From NCBI RefSeq assembly GCF_019925205.1, contig NC_083562.1, positions 23,932,001 through 23,996,000 of the forward strand: a stretch of DNA of 64,000 bases, given 5' to 3'. A program made the translations under genes and the position numbers. Shown piece by piece: positions 11,956 through 24,440 of this stretch (its first letter is position 1; each line of letters starts with the position of its first letter). This stretch comes from Metopolophium dirhodum. Lineage: Eukaryota > Arthropoda > Insecta > Hemiptera > Aphididae. The notes under the pieces were generated by a model that was not told the origin of the DNA, ran no database searches, and saw nothing but the letters and a program-made list of their open reading frames with translations.

Positions 11956-12497
11956 TCTTTGGCTTCAACTAACCATAGGTTTACCTAACTAACCTTCTTA
12001 TGACTCATTAGGACACTTTGAATAAAAAGATCCTGAGTTGCAGGTTGCCGAACTTAAGTGTTTGATTATCAAGTTGATCCTTTGATTGTTGACACCTTAA
12101 TCCATGCTATTGATAGTCGATAGTCGATACTCGATATAAGTATACTTTATTTGGCCTCAATTTATTGTTCCCCTCGAAGATCGCTGATAAGACCATTATG
12201 TCCTATCATAATATCTTTATTATCTATGATGGAGCCATACCCAGCTCACTCGTGTAAACTTGTTGCCGGTTGGGATCACGCACTATTTGTTTTCCATCTT
12301 TGACCCACGCGTAGCATACTAAATTTACGATTAAGAAAACACTAAAATGATTGGGTCAGAGAGAGAAATGAATGGTGCGCTAAAAATCTGACATCCTCTT
12401 AATGTTATCAAGTTGAAGAAGCAGTTGATTGTTGACAATTTGACATTTAACATTAACTGTGGTAGGTATTATGATTGGAAGTAAAAGTAACTAGCAG

Positions 12498-12620
12498 GGC
12501 TGTGAATTTAATGCAATGAAAAAGTGTTAAATATTTGCCTACATGTATGCACTAAAAACAGACAAATATATGCACTGAAATATTCAAAAGTATGCACTTA
12601 AAATTCAAAAAAATACTGAA
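12498..12620 (+). mobile_element. hAT-like terminus, partial
   Basis: cagggctgtgaatttaatgc followed by repeated atgcac-type motifs resembles the complement of the terminus at 38270-38294 (cagggttgggattttatagc on the minus strand). CAGGG-type ends with subterminal short repeats are usual for hAT-like elements. The opposite end was not located, so this is a fragment or a longer decayed copy. Confidence 0.35.
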
Positions 12621-13639
12621 TGAAAACGTTTTTATTAACATTTTTTTAAATTAATAAATTATAATTCAAATTGGTTTACAAAAAAAATTCTTTATTTACA
12701 CACTTGGTAGGTAGGTATGTAGGTAGGTAACGGATGAACCGAAAATATAAAAACATTTTAAGAAAATAAGCATAAATACGAAGAAATCATGAAAACATGC
12801 AATTACATTAACTAACCAAAGAAAAACGCATATTGGTAACGGTGTTGTAATAATAGGGATCTCCCAAAAAAATACTTACTAATAGTTCAAACAAATCATA
12901 AAGGCCAACTGTAATAAATATTAATTTATGAAAAAGTATATTAAAAAGCATTATTATTATAAATGAAACAAAACTATGAACTATGGATCGTGACATAATA
13001 TAGGTATTTCTATATTTTTAGCTCCATAATTTCTGTTAAAATATTAGGAAAATGTATTAAGTACCGTAAAAGTGCTAAATTTGAGCTATTACTTAAAATA
13101 TTATATTCATAACAAATTATCATAGAAGGTTAGGTACTGTTATTCCACATACTTATTATAGTTTAATTTAACTACAACATTCTAGTAGAGTCTGGAAAAA
13201 TTTGGTTCCACGACTTTGATCATACAAACTTTAAATACTAAACTATGGGTCTGAAATTTAGTTTATATAGATCTAAATAATCCAAAACATATATTGCTTT
13301 AAAATATATAAATAAAGTGTCTTGTATTGTAGTAGGTAGGTAACTATCAAAAAAAAAAAACTAAAAAAAATCATACTTGAAATCTATGTATAATATACGT
13401 ATATTGTAATAAATGTTCAAATGTTTACTATAGTACATTATAAAAAATTAACTTAAGTTCAATATAATACATTATAACAGGTGTTCAAATAAACATTTCA
13501 TACCACAAATTTTGTTAATTCACACAGTCTCTCTTCAGTTTTAAATTTTTCTTCAAATTATCTACAAAACATAAATGTTTAGTAAATTGGAAGACTTGAT
13601 TAAGTATTTAATCATTTATCTAAAAGAGATGTGCCGGGT

Positions 13640-15665
13640 CGCCACATTACTATATCGAGGGGCTGTTTGCGCCGATCCGATCCTACAAAGATGGCGGTTG
13701 GCGGCAATGACTCGCGATTGTGCTAGGGAAAGGAGCGGGAATGGTTACCCAAAAAATATATAATTGCAAATAATAAATGCTTGTATGTAATTTGCGGTGC
13801 ACGGGACAGCAAAAAATAAACAATATATTATATTAAGACAATCAGCGGTAATAGTACCGAAACAAAAGGGCGCCCCAACAAATAACATAATAATACAATT
13901 AAGTGTGACAATACAAAATATATGTTAGACCTGGTCCGCTGTCGTTGGCGATGCCCAGTGTGTTCCTAAACGCCTACGGCGGCACGGCAAACAGCGATAC
14001 ACACTGGTTGGCGGCGGCACGGCTGGTCGACGGCGGCACAGCAATGGTCAACGGTACAACAAACGGCAAATTCGGTGACAGCCACACCACGAGGTTTTTG
14101 GCGTCACGCAACCGTTAGCCGCGGTACACAATCGGCGGCACGGCTGGTCAGCGGCGGCACGCAGTGGCAAGCGATAAAGAACAAAACGGTGTTCGGCCGG
14201 GCTGATAAAAATACGACAACGCGTTGTCCGCACACGCGGTTACTGCCGGTACCAAGCACGCGGCGGCGGCGGCGGCGGCGGACGCAACTATGCGTCGGGC
14301 TCGACTGCTGGACAGAGACAAAAAAAAACATGGCTGGCGGCACAGCCTACGGCGGCGAACGGCCCGGCGCTGGACGGCCGAGGAGCGGGTAAGCCACCTC
14401 GTGAGCTTCGGCATCCGATGCGCAGCTTTGAGGGCGTATGCCGAAACTATGGTTGCGCGAAAACGCGTCCGTGTTTGAACACACCCCTTCCGTGAGGCTC
14501 AGCCTCACATGCAGTGACGTAGAACCGGACGCACGACGTAGCAGGGGATGAAGGTCACATATGCGCCTTACCTGTGGTGTACATTATTTTTTTTTAACGA
14601 TAGAAAACAAAATATTCGAAAAAATCAATACGTAATGGTACGAATAATGATTGATGACCAAATAGTAATACATAATATAAATCAGTGTAAGAACACATGT
14701 TAACAATAAACACATGTGAAACATGATAATACAAAGCAGCAATGCTGCAGGGTGCTAATCAGTATATATACGCCCACACCTAATAATAATATATGAACAA
14801 GTGCATAGCAATACACTAATAGATTATAATTGAAAAAACAAACCAATGAACATAATATGGTTCATGTAATAAATAATTGTATGAATACAAAACAAATACA
14901 TAGTAATAACTAATAATACCAGGTACAGAACAATAATACAAAAAAATTATAAAATTATATAGTGAGGGCTCCCCCGGTCCCAACAACCAGCGAGTCGTGA
15001 TGACACGCCAAAATAATTAACAGGTGGGTTGGGTCTATGAGCTAGATGCGTCGTTTTAGGGAGCACAGTGCTTACATGTAACACAAAAGGACGCAACAAC
15101 ATTTATCAATTTAAGTTATTGGTGGGTGATAAAGCCACCGTGGACATAATTATGCCACTCATTTCTTTCAGGCGGACAATTATTTGCCGCACTGCATACC
15201 TTGGTATCGGGCCTATCCCGGGTCCCGCAGACGTGGGACGAATCGAAGAACTAACATACAATGAGGCGGGACACAACAACCATTGCAATTGACGACCAAG
15301 GTGCCGCGAGACACACGAGACCGACGCTACGTACAATCGGTTTTTAACAAGGTGCGGATATAAATCCTGCGACTAAAAACATATTTTTTGATTGATTTGT
15401 GAGGCCCAATTACCCAAAACACGATCATTTTCACGCTTATCCACGGGTGTAATGACGACGGTGACCGCGCGTATCGAAGACGCCGGCGCACAGGTACATA
15501 ATATACCGCATCGGCGGGCACGCAAAACGATGACGGTCCTTATTTCGTAAAAACATTGATAATAACATCAATAACAGAGACAAAAAGAAACACGGCTGGC
15601 GGCACAGCCTACGGCGGCGAACGGCCGGGCGCTGGACGGCCGAGGAGGGGGTCAGCCACAATAGA
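13640..15665. other. GC-rich core with repeated gcggcacggctgg motifs
   Basis: The only extended GC-rich stretch in the window. It includes several variants of gcggcggcacggctggt (near 13979, 14013, 14122 and 14145), a (cgg)n run at about 14262-14281, and a segment of about 65 bp present twice (14330-14392 and 15593-15655). The first of these starts with an ATG, reads MAGGTAYGGERPGAGRPR and is followed by a donor-like GTAAGC; the second lacks the ATG. Overlapping frames on both strands reflect GC bias. I recognise no protein. It may be captured host sequence or the promoter and leader of a lost element gene. Confidence 0.4.
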
Positions 15666-16099
15666 GAGACTGTGCATTGATTTACAAATTTGTCTTAAAT
15701 TTACCTTTTGTATAGAGAATATGAAGGTGGGCTGGGCTCCATCATAGATAACAAAGATATGGATAGGACAAAATGGTCTTATCAGCGGTCTACGAGGGGA
15801 ACAATTGAGGCCAAAAAAAGTATACCTATATCAAGTATTGACTATCAATATAAAGGAGCCTCAATTGACTTCTCCTCCGGGAACGCGGCCTCAAATGTAT
15901 TTAACATAGGCGTGGCCTATCCATATTTTTATTATCTATGGGCTCCATCCATAGCATGGATTAAGGTGTCAACAATCAAAGGATCAACTTGATAATCAAA
16001 CACTTAAGTTCAGCAACCTGCAACTCAGGATCTTTTTATTCAAAGTGTCCTAATAAGTCATAAGAAGGTTAGTTAGGTAAACCTATGGTTAGTTGAAGC

Positions 16100-17199
16100 T
16101 ATGGTGATGATAGACGACTATCGTCACTGGTCGTGGGCTTTGCGATAATATTTTCCTACTAACTATCAAGGTATTCGATATTGTAAACATAACAATGAAA
16201 GAAAATATTTAAATATTATTAATTTGGTTAGGTTAGGATAGGACAGGAAATTAGATGTTAACTAATTATCATAGTTTTTAACACGGTCTTAATGACTGTC
16301 AGCTAGAGTTGTACCAGTATAGTTATTAAAAACTTAAATACAGCCAACATTAATTAATGATGTTTTTACCACGATAAATTATAAAATATAACAAAATATT
16401 ATTTTATTAGGATTTTATAAGGTTTTCAATACTTGTGAGTTTTTGTAAATAGAAAATGTATAAAATCAATAGTTTTAATTTAAAATATTGTTTTGTGTTT
16501 TAATATCCTATTGTAAAAGAATTCTCAAGGTTTCCTTCCCACATTTCTTTACATTGTACTAAGTCTAATTTTTTTCCGCACATATTTACAAAGACTAAAG
16601 ATATCTGACTATGTTTTTATTTGCATTTAGACTTTATAGTTTGTAATTTAATATTGACTGTAGACCCAGCCAAACACAATATTATTTTAAATTAAACATT
16701 ATTTTATGTCCTTCATAAATTACAATCACATAGTAGAGTCCGTGCAGGAACTTTTTCTCATTTAATTTTTTTGCATCCTTTATAAATTACATTCATTTTT
16801 ATACATTTTCTAATACATATATTTCACGGTGATATACCTCTGATCATAATAACTGTTCGTATTATTATAATGTAAACAATACTTAGTTTTTGGATTGTAG
16901 TTAATATGTATTGCAGTATTTAGCTTCCAGTGTATTCTTTTGTTTAGTGTTATTTCACCCAGAAATCTCAAACAATTTTTTTTTCACTTCATTGAACTCT
17001 AGTAGATTTTTTTGTATAAAAATTTTTCAAGATTAACCAGCTAGGAGTACGATGAGTAGGTTAACTAATGTTAACTAACCTGTGTACATAATATATAATT
17101 TGAAAAGGGACTGGCTAGGTTCTCTCACGTTCCCCATTCAATTATTTATTTTATATATTTAACTTTTTTTGATACTTTTATATATATATTTTTTTAAGA
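16100..17199. other. AT-rich spacer before the satellite
   Basis: I see no gene or clear repeat here apart from T-rich tracts that grade into the first diverged satellite monomers. Confidence 0.4.
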
Positions 17200-20100
17200 C
17201 ATTAACAACTTGGTGCCAAATGATTTTTTTTAAATTTTTTATTTGCTTCTTAAAATGCGTTTGCCTGCGGTAGCCTACGTTCCCTTTTCAATTTTTTTTC
17301 ATAAAATTTAATTCAATTGATTTTTAATATGAATATTTTCAAATTTGTGAGTCGTAAGAGAAGTTTTTTCTGTTATTTAAATCCTATCTAGATCTTTCTA
17401 TATAGATTTTTTAAACACTGAAAAGCCGGCGCCAACACCCTCCTACATATATTTTTTTTTGTAATATAACTCTAATTGAATATTTAGTATTGACGGGCAA
17501 ATTGATAACTTGGTGCCTTATGAATAATCATTCTATAATGAACTAAATATTTTTAATAGGTTTTTCTGTTTAATATTCTGGGCATTTTAGTTTGTACATT
17601 GTAATGTGTATTCCTACAGTTAAATTTTTTCAAAATTTTTTTTTGGTTTCCTTAAATGCATTTCCCTGCAGGCGATAACACCCTCCGTCAATTTTTTTTT
17701 TAGGATTTAACCTCTAGCCAAATATTTTAAACATTGACAATATGGTACCTCTTGAATAATCCTTGTTTAATGAACTAAATATTTTTTTTTGGTTTCCTAA
17801 AACGCATTTGCCTGCAGGCACCAACACCTCCTTCAATTTTTTTTTTTAGTTATGTAACTCTAGTTGAATATTTTGTATTAACTTGAAAATGAATAACTTG
17901 GTGCCCTATGAATAATCATTCTATAATGAACTAAATATTTTGAACAGTTTTTTTGTTTAAGAATCTGGGCATTTTAGTTTGTACTTTGTAATGTGTCTTC
18001 CTGAAGTTAAATTTTTTCAAAATTTTTTTTTGGTTTCCTTAAATGCATTTGCCTGCGGGCGCTAACACCCTCTGTCAATTTTTTTTTTAGGATTTAACCT
18101 CTAGCCAAATATTTTAAACATTGACAATATGGTACCTCTTGAATAATCCTTGCTTAATGAAATAAATATTTTAAATAGTTTTCTCTGTTTAACATTTTGG
18201 GCATTTTAGTTTGTACTTTGTAATGTGTATTCCTACAGTTAATTTTTTTCAAAATTTTTTTTTAGTTTCCTAAAATGCATTTGCCTGCGGGCGCCAACAC
18301 CGTCCTTCAATTTTTTTTTTTTTAGTAATGTAACTCTAGTTGAATTTTTTGTATTGACTTGAAAATTAATAACTTGGTGGCCTATGAATAATCATTCTAT
18401 AATGAACTAAATATTTTTTTTTGTTTTCCTAAAACGCATTTGCCTGCAGGCACCAATACCCTCTTCAATTTTTTTTTTTAGTAATGTAACTCTAGTTGAA
18501 TATTTTGCATTGACTTGCAAATTTATAACTTGGTGCCTTATGAATAATCATTCTATAATGAACTAAATATTTTTAATAGGTTTTTCTGTTTAATATTCTG
18601 GGCATTTTAGTTTGTACATTGTTATGTGTATTCCTACAGTTAAATTTTTTCAAAATTTTTTTTTGGTTTCCTAAAATGCATTTGCCTGCGGGCGCCAACA
18701 TCCTCCTTCAAATTTTTTTTATAGTTATGTAACTCTAGTTGAATATTTTGTATTGACTTGAAAATTAATAACTTGTTGACCTATGAATAATCATTCTATA
18801 ATGAACTAAATATTTTGAATAGTTTTTTTGTTTAAGAATCTGGGCATTTTAGTTTGTACTTTGTCATGTGTATTCCTACAGTTAAATTTTTTCAAAATTT
18901 TTTTTTAGTTTCCTAAAATGCATTTGCCTGCGGGCGCCAACATCCTCCTTCAATTTTTTTTTTTTAGTAATGTAACTCTAGTTGAATATTTTGTATTGAC
19001 TTGAAAATTAATAACTTGGTGCCCTATGAATAATCATTCTATAATGAACTAAATATTTTAAATAGTTTTTTTGTTTAAGAATCTGGGCATTTTAGTTTGT
19101 ACTTTGTCATGTGTAATCATACAGTTAAATTTTTTCAAAATTTTTTTTTGGTTTCCTAAAATGCAATTGCCTGCGGGCGCCAACACCCTCCTTCAATTTT
19201 TTTTTTTTTAGGTTTGTAACCCAAGTTGAATATTTTGTATTGACTTGCAAATTAATAACATGGTGCCCTATGAATAATCATTCTATAATGAACTAAATAT
19301 TTTGAACAGTTTTTTTGTTTAAGAATCTGGGCATTTTAGTTTGTACATTGTAATGTGTATTCCTACAGTTAAATTTTTTCAAAATTTTTTTTTGGTTTCC
19401 TTAAATGCATTTCCCTGCAGGCGCTAACACCCTCCGTCAATTTTTTTTTTAGGATTTAACCTCTAGCCAAATATTTTAAACATTGACAATATGGTACCTC
19501 TTGAATAATCCTTGTTTAATGAAATAAATATTTTAAATAGTTTTCTCTGTTTAACATTTTGGGCATTTTAGTTTGAACTTTGTAATGTGTATTCCTACAG
19601 TTTAATTTTTTCAAAATTTTTTTTGGTTTCCTAAAATGCATTTGCCTGCGGGCGCCAACACCCTCCTTCAATTTTATTTTATGATTTAAGCTGAAGCCAA
19701 TTTTTTTAAACATTGACAATCTGGTACCTTTTGAATAATCCTTGTTTAATGAAATAAATTTTTTAAATAGTTTTTTCTGTTTAATATTTTTGGCATTTTA
19801 GTTTGTACTTTGTAATGTGTATTCCTACAGTTAAATTTTTTCAAAATTTATTTTTGGTTTCCTAAAATGCATTTGCCTGCGGTCGCCAACACCCTCCTTC
19901 AATTTTTTTTTTTAGTTATGTAACTCTAGTTGAATATTTTGTATTGACTTGAAAATTAATAACTTGGTGGCCTATGAATAATCATTCTATAATGAACTAA
20001 ATATTTTTTTTTGGTTTCCTAAAATGCATTTGCCTGCGGGCGCCAACACCCTCCTTCAATTTTTTTTTTTTTAGTAATGTAACTCTTGTTGAATTTTTTG

Positions 20101-23100
20101 TATTGACTTAAAAATTGTTAACATGGTGCAATATGAATAATCTTTCATTAATGAAATAAATTTTTTAAATAGTTTTTTCTGTTTAATATTTTGGGCATTT
20201 TAGTTTGTACTTTGTAATGTGTATTCCTACAGTTTAATTTTTTCAAAATTTTTTTTTGGTTTCTTAAAACGCAGTTGCCTGCGGCTGCCAACACCCTTCT
20301 TCAATTTTTTTTTTTTTAGTTATGTAACTCTAGTTGACTATTTTGTATTGACTTGCAAATTGATAACATGGTGCCCTATGAATAATCATTCTTTAATGAA
20401 CTAAATATTTTGAATAGTTTTTCCTGTTTAATATTCTGGGCATTTTAGGTTGAACATTGAAATGTATTTTTCTTCTGTAAAATTTTTTCCAATTTTTTTT
20501 TTTTTGTTTTCTAAAATGCATTTGCCTGCAGGCGCCAACACCCTCCTCCATTTTTTTTTTTTTTAGTAACGTAACTCTAGTTGAATTTTTTGTATTGACT
20601 TGAAAATTGATAACTTGGTGCCCTATGAATAATCATTCTATAATGAACTAAATATTTTGAATAGTTTTTTTGTTTAAGAATCTGGGCATTTTAGTTTGTA
20701 CTTTGTAATGTGTAATTATACAGTTAAATTTTTTCAAAATTTTTTTTTGTTTTCTAAAATGCATTTGCCTGCAGGCGCCAACACCCTCCTTCAATTTTTT
20801 TTTTTTTAGTTATGTAACTCTAGTTGAATTTTTCGTATTGACTTGAAAATTGATAACATGGTGAAATATGAATAATCTTTCATTAATGAACTAAATATTT
20901 TGAATAGTTTTTTCTGTTTAATATTCTGGGCATTTTAGTTTGTACTTTGTAATATGTATTCCTACAGTTAAATTTTTTCAAAATTTTTTTTTTGATTTCC
21001 TAAAATGCATTTGCCTGCGGGCGCTAACACCCTCCTTAAATTTTTTTTTTTTTAGTAATGTAACTCTAGTTGAATTTTTTGTATCGACTTGAAAATTAAT
21101 AACTTGGTGGCCTATAAATAATCATTCTATAATGAACTAAATATTTTTTTTTTTTTTAGTAATGTAACTCTAGTTGAATATTTTGCATTGACTTGCAAAT
21201 TTATAACTTGGTGCCTTATGAATAATCATTCTATAATGAACTAAATATTTTTAATAGGTTTTTCTGTTTAATATTCTGGGCATTTTAGTTTGTACATTGT
21301 AATGTGTATTCCTACAGTTAAATTTTTTCAAAATTTTTTTTTGGTTTCCTTAAATGCATTTCCCTGCAGGCGCTAACACCCTCCGTCAATTTTTTTTTTA
21401 GGATTTAACCTCTAGCCAAATATTTTAAACATTGACAATATGGTACCTCTTGAATAATCCTTGTTTAATGAAATAAATATTTTAAATAGTTTTCTCTGTT
21501 TAATATTTTGGGCATTTTAGTTTGTACTTTGTCATGTGTATTCCTACAGTTAAATTTTTTCAAAATTTTTTTTTAGTTTCCTAAAATGCATTTGCCTGCG
21601 GGTGCCAACACCCTCCTTCAATTTTTTTTTATATTTATGTAACTCTAGTTGATTATTTTGTATTGACTTGAAAATTAATAACATGGTGCAATATGAATAA
21701 TCTTTCATTAATGAACTAAATATTTTGAATAGTTTTTTTGTTTAAGAATCTGGGCATTTTAGTTTGTACTTTGTAATGTGTAATTATACAGTTAAATTTT
21801 TTCAAAATTTTTTTTTGTTTTCTAAAATGCATTTGCCTGCAGGCGCCAACACCCTCCTTCAATTTTTTTTTTTTTAGTTATGTAACTCTAGTTGAATATT
21901 TTGTATTGACTTGCAAATTAATAACATGGTGCCCTATGAATAATCATTCTATAATGAACTAAATATTTTGAACAGTTTTTTTGTTTAAGAATCTGGGCAT
22001 TTTAGTTTGTACATTGTAATGTGTATTCCTACAGTTAAATTTTTTCAAAATTTTTTTTTGGTTTCCTTAAATGCATTTCCCTGCAGGCGCTAACACCCTC
22101 CTTAAATTTTTTTTTTTTTAGTAATGTAACTCTAGTTGAATTTTTTGTATCGACTTGAAAATTAATAACTTGGTGGCCTATAAATAATCATTCTATAATG
22201 TACTAAATATTTTTTTTTTTTTTAGTAATGTAACTCTAGTTGAATATTTTGCATTGACTTGCAAATTTATAACTTGGTGCCTTATGAATAATCATTCTAT
22301 AATGAACTAAATATTTTTAATAGGTTTTTCTGTTTAATATTCTGGGCATTTTAGTTTGTACTTTGTAATGTGTATTCCTACAGTTAAATTTTTTCAAAAT
22401 TTATTTTTGGTTTCCTAAAATGCATTTGCCTGCGGTCGCCAACACCCTCCTCCATTTTTTTTTTTTTTAGTAATGTAACTCTAGTTGAATTTTTTGTATT
22501 TACTTGAAAATTAATAACTTTGTGCCCTATGAATAATCATTCTATAATGAACTAAATATTTTGAATAGTTTTTCTTGTTTAATATTCTGGGCATTTTAGA
22601 TTGAACTTTGAAATGTATTTTTCTTCGGTAAAATTTATTCCAATTTTTTTTTTTTGTTTTCTAAAATGCATTTGCCTGCAGGCGCTAACACCCCCCTCCA
22701 TTTTTTTTTTTTTTAGTAACGTAACTCTAGTTGAATGTTTTGTATTGACTTGAAAATTGATAACTTGGTGCCCTATGAATAATCATTCTATAATGAACTA
22801 AATATTTTGAATAGTTTTTTTGTTTAAGAATCTGGGCATTTTAGTTTGTACTTTGTAATGTGTAATCATACAGTTAAATTTTTTCAAAATTTTTTTTTGT
22901 TTTCTAAAATGCATTTGCCTGCAGGCGCCAACACCCTCCTTCAATTTTTTTTTTTTTAGTAATGTAACTCTAGTTGAATTTTTTGTATCGACTTGAAAAT
23001 TGATAACTTGGTGCCCTATGAATAATCCATTCTTTAATGAACTAAATATTTTGAATAGTTTTTCCTGTTTAATATTCTGGGCATTTTAGATTGAACTTTG

Positions 23101-23872
23101 AAATGTATTTTTCTTCTGTAAAATTTTTTCCAATTTTTTTTTTTTGTTTTCTAAAATGCATTTGCCTGCAGGCGCCAACACCCTCCTCCATTTTTTTTTT
23201 TTTTAGTAACGTAACTCTAGTTGAATTTTTTGTATTGACTTGAAAATTGATAACTTGGTGCCCTATGAATAATCCATTCTTTAATGAACTAAATATTTTG
23301 AATAGTTTTTTCTGTTTAATATTCTGGGCATTTTAGTTTGTACTTTGTAATGTGTATTCCTACAGTTAAATTTTTTCAAAATTTTTTTTGGTTTCCTAAA
23401 ATGCATTTGCCTGCGGGCGCCAACACCCTCCTTCAATTTTTTTTTTTTTTAGTAATGTAACTCTAGTTGAATGTTTTGTATTGACTTGAAAATTGATAAC
23501 TTGGTGCCCTATGAATAATCATTCTTTAATTAACTAAATATTTTGAATAGTTTTTTCTGTTTAATATTCTGGGCATTTTAGTTTGTACTTTGTAATGTAT
23601 TTTTCTTCTGTAAAATTTTTTCCAATTTTTTTTTTTTTGTTTTCTAAAATGCATTTGCCTGCAGGCGCCAACACCCTCCTCCATTTTTTTTTTTTTTAGT
23701 AACGTAACTCTAGTTTAATTTTTTTGTATTGACTTGAAAATTGATAACTTGGTGCCCTATGAATAATCTATTCTTTAATGAACTAAATATTTTGAATAGT
23801 TTTTTCTGTTTAATATTCTGGGCATTTTAGTTTGTACTTTGTAATGTGTATTCCTACAGTTAAATTTTTTCA
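17200..23872. repeat. Satellite array, about 27 monomers of about 243 bp
   Basis: A tandem array whose monomer holds, in order: aaatgcatttgcctgcgggc, gccaacaccctccttcaa, a T run ending in tagtaatgtaactctagttg, aataacttggtgccctatga, ataatgaactaaatattttg, ctgggcattttagtttgtac and ttcctacagttaaatttttt. Core-to-core spacing is usually 231-249 bp (for example 22671, 22914, 23161, 23405). Shorter units of about 145-160 bp lack the gggcattttag segment (near 17801, 18434, 20026). Fused units of about 350 bp occur near 21006 and 22075. The fused segment near 21020 recurs almost exactly near 22085, giving a higher-order period of about 1065 bp. Monomers at the left edge are the most diverged. Confidence 0.93.
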
Positions 23873-23967
23873 AACCGTATATTATGAATATCTTATGGGC
23901 TCCGTAGTTGACGCATTATATGTACAATGGATAAGAAGATAAAAATATACAGTTATTAATGGGTATC
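23873..23967 (+). pseudogene. SLC33A1-like exon 2 relic
   Basis: Directly after the last satellite base, the sequence reads PYIMNILWAP and then, after a 1-nt loss, VDALYVQWIRR. This matches exon 2 of the transporters (WPYSMKLLWAPVVDALYV in copy B; LYVQWIGRRKSW in copy C). It ends with an LQLLMG-like stretch and a gggtat donor-like junction at the expected place. The 1-nt deletion after WAP and a stop after RR show that it is dead. The first seven or so codons of the exon are replaced by satellite, and no neighbouring exon was found. It proves that another transporter copy once stood between A and B. Confidence 0.85.
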
Positions 23968-24234
23968 GTAATATATGTATATAAACGTATTCATAGCTCG
24001 TTGACGTTGTACATTATATATAGAAATTCGTTAATTTACGTGTCGTTACCCCATTTTAAGCGTAATTTTAGACACTCATATTGTGAATTTACCCTCAACT
24101 TTTTTTTAATTACACTAATATTAGCTTATAACTTATGACTTATGAGGAATTTTGTATTAAATGTTGAAGTTTTTTGACCGAGTAAAAATTGTTCATCACA
24201 ATAATTGATAATAAACACTAAACAAATTGAAACA

Positions 24235-24440
24235 TTCTCATGGCTATGAATAAATAAGAATAAAAGTATTTTGAAAATTGTATCATGTATGGAAAATGTA
24301 CATAATATAAAACCTTTAGTGGAAATTTTAATGTATTTACAGTCATTCATTTTTGAGTTACACCAAAAAAATTAAATGGATTTCGTCAAAGTCTCATTAA
24401 ATCTGTATAAAACTCCGAAACTTGTAGTTTGAAAAGATAG
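24235..24440 (-). repeat. Repeat R-like fragment
   Basis: A stretch with gaaaattgtatcatgtatgg, ttaatgtatttacagtcatt and gagttacaccaaaaaaat follows the inner part of repeat R (compare 4060-4160 and 4610-4700) at lower identity. Both ends are lost. Confidence 0.45.

Larger units (their letters stand above)
11962..16099. mobile_element. 4.1 kb element with long terminal inverted repeats
   Basis: The left arm (11962-12248) begins gcttcaactaaccataggtt. Its inverted copy forms the right arm (15726-16099). The arms agree almost base for base over the outer 165 bp and then remain recognisable to gatggagcc. The right arm carries about 97 extra bp after tccatgctat. The interior has no recognisable transposase. 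It holds AT-rich sequence, a hAT-like terminus near 12498 and a GC-rich core. Long arms without a transposase suggest a foldback or non-autonomous DNA transposon carrying nested insertions. No convincing target-site duplication was found. Confidence 0.75.

Noticed and set aside
14048..14478. Overlapping long frames on both strands in the GC-rich core
   Set aside because: Stops are rare there because of base composition. Several frames are open at once and none shows a domain or is kept in the duplicated block.
19516..20404. Short open frames inside the satellite
   Set aside because: They arise from T-rich monomers and are not conserved from one monomer to the next.
17200..23872. A CRISPR-like reading of the regular repeats
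   Set aside because: Units are contiguous long monomers without unique spacers, in a eukaryotic sequence.
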